From Ciona intestinalis (taxonomy: Eukaryota > Chordata > Ascidiacea > Phlebobranchia > Cionidae), in assembly GCF_000224145.3 (NCBI RefSeq), contig NC_020177.2, positions 3,241,649 through 3,305,648 of the forward strand: a DNA stretch of 64,000 nucleotides, given 5' to 3'. The position numbers and the translations under genes were made by a program. Within the stretch, counting starts at the first letter, position 1. The number at the start of each line of letters is the position of its first letter. This document shows positions 10,924 through 22,223 of the stretch, in pieces. A model generated the notes under the pieces. That model saw only the letters and a list, made by a program, of their open reading frames with translations. It was not told the origin of the DNA and searched no databases.

Positions 10924-13900
10924 TCATTGAAAACAACACAAAATAAAGGTAAGTAACTTGACCAGTGCAAGTTTAAGATTGGCCATGTATTTTACAAGGA
11001 GAATAGGAACCAAGAGACAATAGATGTAGATGCACAGCATTGACGTCACGCGGGCTGCAGGCGTAACTAGTTGAGCGCCTCCCACATCGATGAAGAATGT
11101 CATCACAAGCGGCAATGTACAAACGAAAAACAATCCGCCAATCAGAGCCACTAATCGAAGCCTTGGAGTCAAATGAAACCACGTGACACGCCTTGCGATT
11201 GGCCGAGATCTCTCAGCGTTTGTGGATTGTTTCACGTCTGTGACGTCATTACCTACGTCACAGTCTGTCGTGGCCCGACCGCACTCATTTAAACCAGGTA
11301 AACTGTCGTTTAGTTCGCTTGCAATCTGACTCCTAATAGGTGGTGCTCTGGTAAAACTGACGAAATTCAGAACCCCTCGTGACGTCAGGATGAACAGGCT
11401 AACAACCTGCAAAAAAAGTTTAATTTTATTCGGTTGAATAATAGGGTGGGGCAAGATGGAACATGTTAGATCGTTTTTGTCCACAACACGATTCGGAAAT
11501 ATGCGATTTAGATGCTAACGGTGTCCCATCTTACCCCACAGTAGTAAACACTTCGTATGTGACTAAAAATTAATCTTCTCCATATGGTCTTATTCTACAT
11601 GTACTTTATACACGTGTTTTTCGAACTTGGAAATTACCGCAGACTGGAAATTAAACTAAATTTAAAGTAATATCCCATGGCGTATTATTTCCAATAAAAA
11701 ATTACGGCAAATTATTTCCTATATTGTTATTGGAATCGGCAAGGGATTTCATGTAGACGGTGACTACACAAAGCATATAACAATAAAAACAAACACAAAC
11801 GGTACTATAACCTGTGACTAATAACATGGCTTCGTCTGAGCCAGTTGTTTATGTTTGCCAAAATTAACCTTGTTACACATTTTACAAACAAAGCAAGTAG
11901 ACTACACAAGATAAAGATGTTATTGTTACACATGCAGATGACGCTCACGAACGCGTTTGGTCATGTATACACTGTATAGAGTTACAGTGTGATGTCTACT
12001 TTTACAAGAGTTACAAGGTATATACACAAAACAGAACGTAGAGTGCATATTGAATAAATGTAACTTGCTCTTTCTTCGCGTGGCAGAAAAATGTCAGTCG
12101 TTATAACGGGTGTTCTGTTTTATACACCTCGTGCTAGCTTACATTAACCACGTTAATATAACTTTATAGTTGTTTCTTTGAACGGCCAAAAAATTAGACA
12201 ACTGATTTTTAAACACTGTTTTGTGAGTTGTTGAATATTATTTTTTGATTTGTTTTATTTGTGGCTGATAATTGGGACCACCCATATTAGTGACCACTGA
12301 TGGGTTGAAGCAATCGCCATTAAGTGTTTTGTCCAAAAACACATATATACGGCTACAACGGTAGCATCGACGATCCTTGAATTTTAACCAATTGGTCGCG
12401 CTAACCAGCACTGCTGTACGGCACTGAGTGGTATTAATACAAATTTCATCATTTAGCTTACCTCAAGCAGCCAAAGACCAACGTTTAGACCAATATAGGA
12501 ATTAAATAAAGGACTCCACACTCTTGAGCAACCATCACTAACTGGGCATACGTCGCCCATTGCCCCGAGGCTGCACTGACATCTAGCCGCACAGTTCCAC
12601 TTAAGAACTGCAGCGATAACCAACACTAGAGGGATGAACCATGAGATGGATATTAAGCCAATTGCCTTGCGTCGTTTAACTTGCAATATTCTGTGAAAAG
12701 TTGTCATATTACTTAAATTTAATTGTACACAATTAGAAATTTAATTGTACATAATTAGATTACAGTTTTCTGTAATAATAATTGAATGGGTGTAATATAT
12801 GCTCCACAACGACAGTCTTTATAGCACTGGTGTTCTGTTTCATACACCTCGTCCTCTGTAACGAGTTACTGTATATTTAATTGTTGAACATTTTTGAAAA
12901 TGAGAGTTGGTAGTCAAATTTGAATTTAAGCATTAAAATTACAAAAAAACGCATAAAGAACTTAACAAGAATAAAAAAAACTCATTTTCTCTCTATAAAA
13001 CTCGTTTTCTGTATATCGCATTACGTGTAATAGTCACACATCACACATCCTGCTTTTTGTTGATTAAAAAAAGTTTATAGGAAATGATTCGGGCACATTC
13101 TTTGGAACTGATACAAAAATAACGTGTCCTGTTAAAACGTGACTGCTGCGGGCACTTAAAGTGTGTTGTTACCGTTAACTACTAGTGCATCCTGTTGTGT
13201 GACGTCACGGAAGGCAGAAAAGCACTGTTTATGGGAATTTTGGTCAACAGAACAGCTATATAGTATAGTGGGGTAAGATGAGACATGTTTTCATTCTCAT
13301 TTAATGTCATATTTGCTATAGTAGAAATACAACAACACAAACAATGAACATGACGTGCTAACAGTATCCCATCTTACCCCACAGTATGGTATTAAAATAA
13401 GTAAGAAATTACTTGGCAGTGTTTTCTTCGTTTCCTATCCCCACAGCCGGTGCGTTTCTTGCGTGATGAAAATAAGCGGAATCCAAGAGAACGTACACAA
13501 GTGCCAATATGTTCCCACACATAACAAACAGCATGGCTACAGATCCCGATTGGCATAACGCCCACAAAACCTGCATGAAAACGAGGAAGCGGTAATACTG
13601 TGTGGTACTTGTGTGTGGGTATATCCAAAGTTGGGTATATATAATCAACAAAGCAAAAGCTGACACACGCTATATTGAGTTACATTACCTGGAGTCCCTG
13701 ATTCGGGGGATTCAATGACACTTCGGGTTTCAGCAGATATGACGAAAATTCATCCCATAAGTTCAACGTCAAAAAGACCAAGTTGCTAAGCAACAAGCTG
13801 GTGACGCAGAGGTACACGTAATTCTGACGTAACAGCTTCCGCCGATAAATTGTAGCTGCTAACCACACGATCAAGTTAATGAGCCCCGAAATGAACATGA

Positions 13901-14009
13901 CTGTGATCAGGACTATGTTCGTCCATTTTGTGCTGCTAACTAAGCATTGTGGCTCTATTAATCCGTCCTCCAAAGTCAAGTTTAGGCTTTGCATAGCTTC
14001 TACAATCAT
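10924..14009 (-). CDS. Atypical seven-transmembrane receptor B (paralogue of A)
   Basis: Exons 13689-14009, 13413-13570, 12462-12711 and 10924-11406 join in phase to 403 residues. Intron phases (0, 2, 0) match receptor A, and both last exons are exactly 483 nt, so this is a tandem duplicate. The same signatures occur: GLINLIVWLAATIY in TM1, LLRQNYVY before TM2, MLFVMCGNIL in TM3 with no DRY motif, the same five-Cys loop spacing, CTLP in TM6, and VPILLVKY in place of NPxxY in TM7. N-glycosylation is possible near the N-terminus (NLT). For exon 3 I chose the acceptor before 12711 because the junction then aligns with receptor A; a second AG 27 nt further in would delete nine residues. MITE copies lie at 11440-11545 and in intron 2. 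The ligand is unknown. Confidence 0.85.
11440..11545. repeat. Short MITE copy with terminal inverted repeats
   Basis: It starts ATAGGGTGGGGCAAGATGG and ends GTGTCCCATCTTACCCCAC, an inverted match. The interior is shortened compared with the 190-bp copies. It lies in the last intron of receptor B. Confidence 0.7.
12110..12430. repeat. tRNA-derived SINE, near complete
   Basis: The left part is the family tail (TGTTCTGTTTTATACACCTCG, then a TAGTGACCACTG block and a TTAAGTGTTTTGTCC block). The right end is a reversed tRNA-like head: on the minus strand TGGTTAGCGCG resembles an A box and TTCAAGGATCG a B box. The element lies in the last intron of receptor B. Many shorter copies of the same family occur across the window. 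Confidence 0.7.
13266..13388. repeat. Short MITE copy
   Basis: Ends ATAGTGGGGTAAGATGAGAC and ATCCCATCTTACCCCACAGTA form an inverted repeat around a shortened interior. It lies beside exon 2 of receptor B, with its right end about 25 bp from the splice donor. Confidence 0.7.
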
Positions 14010-14514
14010 TTTTAAAAACTGCTTTCTGTCTAATCAAAGTATATGTTGTTCTGCTGAGCACGTCTGAAAATACATTAGTCACGGGCAATACCGGTAAATT
14101 TATAGTGGCTACGTGCATCAGACAGTGCACTGACTAATCAAAAATAAGCTACGTGTTTATACAAAGCGCCAGGCCATGTACTGATATAATACAAAAAAAA
14201 TCTTGTGAAAACATAATATACCGCGTATATAAAATGCAATGTCGGTACCGTATATATAAGTTATGACTTACAAACTTTTACGTTGCGTCAGTGTCGTTAG
14301 GAATGACTTAATAATCACGTTTAAACGTAGTTTATTAATAGTCATTTACAGAAACGGAAAACTCCCCGCTCAATCATTAATAACGCATTTCTATTAATAC
14401 AAAACAATCGCAAGCCGTTGTCGTGACAACAACATACGCGCCAATCTGCTGCGTTTTTTACTAAAGTCCAAAAAATAATATAAGATAAAATAGGCATTTT
14501 AAACAAAGCAAAAC
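14010..14514. other. Divergent promoter region, receptor B and CFAP95
   Basis: A 505-bp region between two divergent start codons. It carries the X-box-like palindrome at 14417-14430, about 85 bp before the CFAP95 ATG. No gene or RNA is visible. Confidence 0.6.
14417..14430 (+). promoter_or_regulatory. RFX X-box-like palindrome
   Basis: GTTGTCGTGACAAC is a perfect inverted repeat of GTTGTC with a two-base spacer. It fits the loose RYYNYY-N(1-3)-RRNRRY X-box, with one mismatch per half against the strict consensus. RFX factors drive ciliary genes in animals, and the next gene is the ciliary gene CFAP95. Binding itself is inference. Confidence 0.65.
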
Positions 14515-17115
14515 ATGGACTACCTAGTGATACCAGACTTTGTTGAGCGTAAAGGCTCATTATATTTGCGCTCAGACCACATGAACTACAGCAGAAGCAC
14601 TCTAAACTCGAACTGGCATCAAGCAAGGGAGGCCGAACCGAAAAATTACGATATTAACAGTTTTCCTATCCCCCCTGGTCGCAATCTACACACTACAACA
14701 TACGCCAGAATCGGGAACATCACAGATGGGGTAAAATATATAGAAAATAGCAGTAATGTATTTGTTAAAAACGGACAACTAATTTTGCGAAGCAAAACCT
14801 TTACACTGAACTAATAAGTGTTTTATGCAATTTAATTTTGATACAAAATTTTACATTTGACAAACATTTCATTGTGATGCGAAATTATACATACAACAAA
14901 AAATGAGGCAAAGTTTATGCAATTTCATTTTGATACAAATTTTGATTTACATATATGACAAAAAATAAGCCAAATTAATTTCCTCCAGTCCCTTCCCCTA
15001 CCTACTACTAAAGCTGCTTTGGAGCAAATTTCACTAAAAGATGATTTTACCGAGCAAGTCACTCGAAAAAATATGATTGACGTGGGTTCTTTTGCAAATG
15101 CTGATATCTCAAGGTTTGTACAGCCTATGTTAGTCTACTATATAGTATATAGCGTTTCCTGACATAAGCTATTTTGTCTAAGACTGATTTTTATTACTAA
15201 ACCAGAATAAAAATAAACATTTTCGATTTTATTTTCCCAAATTTTTATAATTTGAACAAACTCAAGTCTGCACATAAGCCTTTGTAATATATACTGCTCT
15301 GCCCATATAGATAGAACCTTTAAAAATATGCATAAAGAGTAGCACACAACATGAAAGTATTACTTATATTTTGAATTTTGATAGATTTTATCTGCTGCAA
15401 AATTAATTTGCTGACATAATCCACAACTTGCAAAAAAATCATGTTTTCTGATGTCCTACTCTGCAAACTGGCTAATAACACATCTTCCTATTTATTTATA
15501 ACCTTTTAGTGCAACGTATAATCTGTATAGTGTTGCTCTAATTGCTAAACTAATCAGTAAGCAAACAAACAGGTTACAGATTTGATATAAATAATTGAGT
15601 ACTGCCAGATTAACACAGGTCACAGTATGATTATATAAGTGTAGCCTATTAACCAGACACTCAACTTTGAGTCAGAAGGGCCCAATTACACTAATTGTAA
15701 AGTCTAACAAAATTAAGGCCTTTTTCATTCTTTAATTACAATTCTAATACATAACATAAACACATAACGATCTTGGCTAAATTTACTATACAAAAACTTT
15801 ATAGCATTGTGGCATTATTTAGAATTGGTTAAAAAACAAAAGCCTATGCTTTTAAACCTATAATGTATTAATACATATATAGGCCCATATTAACTATTAA
15901 TATATACAAATACTGCATATAAATGCCTAACTTAATTAAACTAAAAAGGCTTCCATTCTTCAAGCCTATTGTTTGTTATGTATTTTTTAACCAATAATAT
16001 TGAAAAAAAAAATCAAAAAGCAATATATCAGTTTCTAATTCTGTATTTTTCCATTATGACATCATAGAAACATCCCTTCAGCACCAAATTCAGGATTTGG
16101 ATCAGTGTTGCCACGTCACCATCCTGATCATGATAAATTGTAAGTAGGAAACACTGGACTTGCCTGTTTTCTTTCTGGCTGTTTATTTGTATGAAGCCAT
16201 GGGTGCCACGTTTTGCAAACTTTATTTAACATGCAGTTACAGTCGTCAAATGCAAGCATACTTTGCAGAGTACGAATAAGCAAAGAATTAAAAAACCAAA
16301 TCATGACAACTGTTAAAAAGATTTGCTACCTGCTAATTCAAACCTAGCTTCGGCTCTGCCTGTTTGTATAGACACCTAAATGATTGAAAGATACCTACTT
16401 AATTCGTCTTTTGTTTTAACAACTTTCTAACAGTTCTTACTCTACCAGGCATTTGGAGACTACACACCGTGCAGATTTCACTGCCCCCTACCCCTTTACT
16501 CCTGCTCCAGTAAGTTATACCTTTCTGCTCTAAGCAGTTCCCTATTGGTCATGACTTATTTAAAGCACAAAACCAGTTTAAATTGACCAAATACTTTTTT
16601 TTAAAAGACTGTATTTAGAATGACCAATTTTCCATGGTTTATAATTTCTTTGTTAACTTTCCTACTGGAAAGACCTTTTTTAAATTAAGAACTGGTTTTT
16701 GTCTTTTTCCATGTTTAAGGAGTCAATTTATTTAAGATTGTTCAGTTTCTTGTTTTTTAATTTGGTTTTAAATAAGTCACTCTACTTGAAAAGTAGATTT
16801 CCCTAGCCAGCACATTAGCTAGTATAAACTAATGTATTGTAATGTGCATTACATTATAACTACTAGGTGTAAAGTTAAAACTACTTTATTTGCTACTAAA
16901 AAATAAATTTTCAGGAATGCCCTCCAGAATTTGCCGATAATTCAGCCGCGTACAGAAAATGCATTTCCCAGTTCACTGACACAGCAGATTATCGGCGAGT
17001 CGGCAAAAACACTTGGCAGGACGAGTCAGGGGTTTACGCGAATACCCACGAAAAACGAAGGGTATTTCCCTCAACCAATCCAATTCCAGAACGCCTAACT
17101 GAAGGATTGTTATAA
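14515..17115 (+). CDS. CFAP95: Cilia- and flagella-associated protein 95
   Basis: Exons 14515-14730, 14989-15113, 16068-16139, 16449-16509 and 16915-17115 join in phase to 224 residues, close to the human protein (about 229). From memory of human C9orf135/CFAP95, several blocks match: VERKGSLYLRS near residue 10, NWHQAREAEPKNYDI near 33, GFGSVLPRHHPDHDK in exon 3, and ISQFTD and NTWQDESGVYAN in exon 5. The exon 3 acceptor at 16066-16067 was chosen because a nearer AG gives a stop. Known orthologues associate with axonemal doublet microtubules and are expressed in ciliated and sperm cells; nothing in the sequence suggests an enzyme or a membrane anchor. The gene is convergent with GRHPR and has an X-box-like site upstream. 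Confidence 0.95.
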
Positions 17116-17119
17116 TTCG

Positions 17120-17520
17120 TACAATTTTATACACTTAAAATTTTTTTCCACAAAGAAATTATCGTTTTGAAGATAAAATTAAATATTCCACAAAATGAAA
17201 TAGTTTTTGTATTTTTGATAGTGGTAAAAAAATTTTTCTGCCTTATACTCTTTTCCCAAAGTACCGTTTTAGAAATAAAATAATTATTTTACAAGACTTT
17301 TTTATAGTGGTTACAATTTTTTTGCATAATATGTTTGCCGCAGACAAAGTACTGTTTTAGAGTAAAATTCAATATTCTACATTTCTGCAAGATTGTTTTT
17401 TTAATACTAGTAAAGTTTTTTTTGCTAGTAGTAATTTTTTTTCCTATTTTTTTCACAAGGAAAGTACTGTTTTAAAGATAAAATTAAATATTCTTTAAGA
17501 CTTTTTTGATACCAGTAATA
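17120..17520. repeat. Degenerate tandem repeat between convergent genes
   Basis: A block like AAAGTACTGTTTTAGAGATAAAATTAAATATTC recurs four times, near 17160, 17259, 17347 and 17462, separated by T-rich stretches; spacing is about 90-115 bp. The repeat fills the gap between the stops of CFAP95 and GRHPR. A candidate CFAP95 poly(A) signal (AATAAA, 17274-17279) falls inside it. Confidence 0.6.
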
Positions 17521-17587
17521 GTAATTAATGAATAGTGCGGAGTGCGTTATAAACAACAGTTTAAATAAGTGCATGGTGTGGGTTGAT

Positions 17588-20500
17588 TTACTGTTTGTAT
17601 TCTGCCGGCATTTCTGTTCCATCAAGGCCACATATAAGATTCTGAACAGCTAACATTGTCATTTCCATTCTCGTCTTTTCTGTCGCACTTCCGATGTGTG
17701 GAGTCACCACTGGAGGGATAAGATAGCTAAATTTTCTGATTTTGATGGTAATTTATTTTAAATTACTTTTTTTAATGAAAAAACTCTGAAAGTGTTTTTT
17801 TACAAGATTTATTTGTATGTAGGCTCGAAATTTATAATTTAAAAAAATATCCTGAAATACTGGATATAGTAGTAAAATAAACACTTGAATTAATAAATAA
17901 AATAATGTTGATTCTTTTGTTACGTCAGGAAGTTTTATAAGTTAGTGGACAGCTTTTATACACCTTGTGCCTGCTAATAATGTACCACAAAACTTTGTAG
18001 GCAGACAAACTGTTTTTTTTATTTTTGTTGTTTATTTTTGGACATATCTTTTTTGTTGTTTATTTTCGGACAACTTATTAGTGATTCTAAGCACTGTACA
18101 ATGACACCCCCTACATTATCTTATTTTTAGAAAATATTATTTTCCTACCGCAGTTTTTAAGGGAAAACAGTGGATGGTCTGTAGGTAGGGGTTCAGGGGT
18201 TGTCACATCAATACCGGCACCCCGGATTATGTTATGTGACAACGCATGGTACAAGTCCTCTTGATTCACAACTCCGCCCCTAAACATAAAAAATAATTTT
18301 GTTTTATCAAACATTACAATACACCTTTTAAAAAAATTAACAATAGCAGTAACACTACAATGAAAACTATAATTTGAAAGGGTCAAGTTTTGAGGCAAGT
18401 TTTACATGCAAATTATTAAAATGTTAAATCCTTAAAATTATTCAATACATATTTTCTACAAGACTGTCCATTATCAATATTAATGCATATGGCCGGACAT
18501 TTGCATGTAATTTTTTTATTCAAAATATTCCCACCTTGAAATATTAATAAATATGGAAGAATTTTTCATTTTTTCGAAAGCGTTTTTGTTAAAAATCCCA
18601 GCTGTTGATTTGTTGAGAGCACAACATGATATAATGAAGTCACTTTCATGTAATAGATCATGAAATGAAGCTGTGATGAAATCATATGAGTTGAATCACA
18701 ACAATGATATAAGTTATTAGGATTTTTGTTTATTTGTAGATTTTTATATTTGGTATAGTTTAAAACAATTTTTTTTACGAAACTACCATTTAGGTAGCTG
18801 CAAGACATTTTAATCCAGATTACAATAAATTTCAATTATTTCAAATTCCGAATAGAATTTGAAGTTAAAACTTGTAGTTCGGGAAAATTAAATAAATAAT
18901 CACCTACAAAGTTACATACGTGGTAACTTGTAAGCTGGCACGAATTGTATGAAATAGAACATTAGTGTTATAACTGTAGTTGCCCGGCCACATGAGATAA
19001 ATAAGTTACAAATATTTATTAAAAAAAACAAAAAAAATATCAAATCTTACCAAATTGGACTCCGAGGTTTTTTTCAAAGTTGTTATTTTTTTTGTTGGCA
19101 GTATTGTACAAAAATTTTTTCACTCCAAAAGCTTTTAATCTTTGCACAACAGCTGTTCCAATCCTCCCCAGCCCAAATAAACCAACGGTAGCCCCATCGA
19201 GTGTTGGCCCACACATCCACATTAGTTTCCAGGCACCCCAATCCCCACTGTACGTTTGGATAAAAATATGTATGCGGCTTGGGCAATACACTTCTTGGTA
19301 ATTTAAACTAAGTCACTAATAATTTTATTATTGAAATGATTTAGGCAATTGAAATAAGTAACCGTAAAAAGGACTAAAAACCTTATTGGGAAAAAGACAT
19401 TAGATTACAACCAAATCAAACATAACTTAAGCTGAACGAATAATTTATGTAGCAGTACTGTTCTAACTGGAATAAAGTGAGAATTATAACACAACATGTT
19501 AGCTTATATAAACCTACTTTCTTGCTGCATGCGTTCCTTCAACAATTCTTCTAGATGTGCTGATCAAAAGCCCAACAGTTAGTTCTGCCTTTTAAAAAAC
19601 ATTACGGTATAAACAAAGAGCTCTTCTGGAAAAAACAACTATTGTATTAGTATTTTACCAGAAAAAATAATAAAATTCTTTACCTTTTCAATATAATATG
19701 GTAAAATAAACTATTTATAACATTTCATTATGCCTTAAAACAAAAACAACAGAATAAAATGTTAAGTTTACAATATATACAAAGCATTGCTATGCTTACT
19801 GTAGCTGCAGTTAAAATATCAGGCGTGTTTCCGACTTTTATTCCTCGCTTCGTGCATTCAACCGTATCAACGTGATCGACCCCAACAGATATTGTACTCA
19901 CCACACGGAGGCGCTCTCCTAAAGTTTAAAAAATGGAATCAAACAAAAATAGTTTTTGGATCAAATAAAAATTGGAAGTAAATAAATCTAAAAAATATTA
20001 AAATAAATATAATAATAAAAGTCAAAAATATGGTAATATTTTATTAAAAAGCAGTACAATGTAAAATGGTATATTTAGCAGAGAATACAAAAGGAAACAA
20101 TCTAAAAAAACAAAATTAAGTTTTAAATGTTATATAAGTCACTGACCTGCTTTGTCAAGTACTTCTTTATTTATTTGGTCAGTTAATAAACATAAAACAC
20201 CATCTTTGTCCTTGATTTTGCTGAGTAATGTTGGTCTAGGTATTACCTCATCTGATGGCCAAATATCAACTTTAAACCTGGAGAAGCATAAGACTTATAA
20301 AATATGCAATCTTATAAAATAAGCAATGTAAGAAATAGTATTTGTATAAAATGACCAACGCAATGCATTAATTAATTTTTTGAGCGGGAAATCCAAAAAT
20401 GTGGTGTACGTAACTTTTATCTCTATGATTATAATCAGTTACGAACAAATGGCGGTTATAAATAAATTTAAAAAGATGGGAATTAATGGGAAGACACATA

Positions 20501-20707
20501 CACGCTTTAAACACTACGCAAATGCAACACAAAACAAGCATTTGAAAAACTAAAATTTGCTTGTTTTAAATTATAACAAAAGATTTTCATTTGAAATTAT
20601 CAATAAATGAAAGGTTTTTAACTTTGAATGTAAAAATACCTCTCTCTTAAAAGCTTTAACGCAGCTCCTGGAATATTTCTTGTGATCAAGATGTCTAACT
20701 TTGGCAT
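17588..20707 (-). CDS. GRHPR: Glyoxylate reductase/hydroxypyruvate reductase
   Basis: A D-isomer 2-hydroxyacid dehydrogenase that reduces glyoxylate to glycolate and hydroxypyruvate to D-glycerate with NAD(P)H, in the cytosol or mitochondria. Exons 20640-20707, 20147-20277, 19800-19918, 19518-19588, 19051-19247, 18535-18670, 18149-18279 and 17588-17709 join in phase to 324 residues (human 328). Visible signatures: start [13 protein letters not shown], substrate-side [21 protein letters not shown], nucleotide motif GLFGLGRIG, then INISRGG with the catalytic Arg, DVTTPEPLP with the catalytic Glu, and TPHIGSAT with the catalytic His. All three catalytic residues are present. There is no targeting peptide and no C-terminal SKL-type peroxisomal signal (it ends AEYKQ). 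The C-terminal half resembles vertebrate GRHPR most. Confidence 0.95.
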
Positions 20708-22223
20708 TTCTTAAATAGTTTCTTGGCGTCACTGCATACAAAAAACTTCAAATTTCATTCAAAGATATGCAGAACCAAAATGGTTTAACATATAAAATAT
20801 TGGTTAAAAATGGCTGTCGTTTTTAAAAAAAGTGTAAACAGTTACAAAAACAGGATGTATTAGTGAATCATTACCAATCAGAACCGGAAACTTTTAAACG
20901 CTACTTTTACTGTGAATGGCACATATTTCACAATGCTCATAAAAATATTAGATTTCCCATTTTTACTTGCATATTGCAAATACTTTTAATGCTCATAAAA
21001 ATAGAACAGGTTCCCTGTTTTTGTTTTATATTGCAGATACTTTGTAGAGCTTATAAAAACATATAACAGATTTCCTTGATTACTTACCAACCAGAAAATG
21101 TAGACTTTGCTTGTAAAATTTTCAAAACCCACCAAAATTTACAGCTTTTGTTTTGCTTACAAATTTTACTTTTAACACTATTACCTTTGAAAAAAGATTT
21201 GCCTTAGTGTTATTATAACACAAAAACTGTTTAATTCTGTAAAGTCAAATAAATCAGAACATAATTTGTGTCCCACAGTACAATATCATTTAAATTAAAA
21301 TGTACACAAACATAAATCCTTTATTGAAATCAATGCATAGAAAATTCTGTTACTCCAAGTATGAGAAGAAGTTAAAATCCAATTAAAACGCTTCATATCA
21401 AGAATATAGTGGTAAATAGTTTCCGAAAAAAATCATGCATTTTTATTGATAATAACGTTTTGCCAAGTCTGGCAAATAGATTACCGTTTTGTTATATTTT
21501 TGCCCGAAAACCATCTCCTAAAATATGTATGCCTGGTAGAAATAGCAGCAGAATAAACAATATACATTTGTTTTAGGCTTATAAAGATTAAGACAGCATT
21601 TTTAGTAGAGCAATATTTTATAACAGTAAGCATAATTTGACTCAGCATCATTTCCATAAACTTTCAATTTCTTAGGAAAAAAAAGCAGTTGAAAGAAGTG
21701 AAGAACATTGGAAATTTTTTATGGAACAGAATGTTTAAAAAAAAATTTAAATTGGATTACAAGTACAGGTTGTGTCAATTAATATAATTAGAGCTGGGTT
21801 TATAACACAGTCAAGGACTATAAGTTAACTTAGATAATAATGCAATAAAATTTATTGTTCAAAATGTGTTCTGATTAAGAATCTGTTCTGAAAACCTGGA
21901 TTATTTTTGGAGCTACCAGAATTGCAATCTAGTTGGTCACAAGACTCACAACCAAAACCCAGCTTTAAATATGTTAAAAAAAACTAAAAATTTAAATTCT
22001 ATTTAAATAAATGCATACATCTACGGAAAAAAAACTAAGAAAACACATCACAGCACTACCTGAACCAACAAGACAATTTTATGAATTAAATAAATTGAAC
22101 CCAAAATTGCACTGTTTATTTGGATGGTTTAATGTAAGACTAAGGGTCCAGTGGCATAAACAGATGCAGTTGGATCCGCAACAGAGTTACTATAGGTCAT
22201 TCTTAGCTACAGGTTACTCAAGG
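20708..22223. other. Intergenic region with a short tandem repeat
   Basis: AT-rich sequence upstream of GRHPR and downstream of the MRH gene. Near 20930-21080 a unit of about 65 bp containing AATGCTCATAAAAATA and a TTGCA(A/G)ATACTTT block is repeated two to three times. AATAAA on the minus strand at 22115-22120 is a candidate poly(A) signal for the MRH gene. Short open frames here look like chance. Confidence 0.5.

Noticed and set aside
20863..21066. 67-residue plus-strand open frame between GRHPR and the MRH gene
   Set aside because: It arises from the local tandem repeat (repeated ILQILLMLIKI-like reading) and shows no gene signals.
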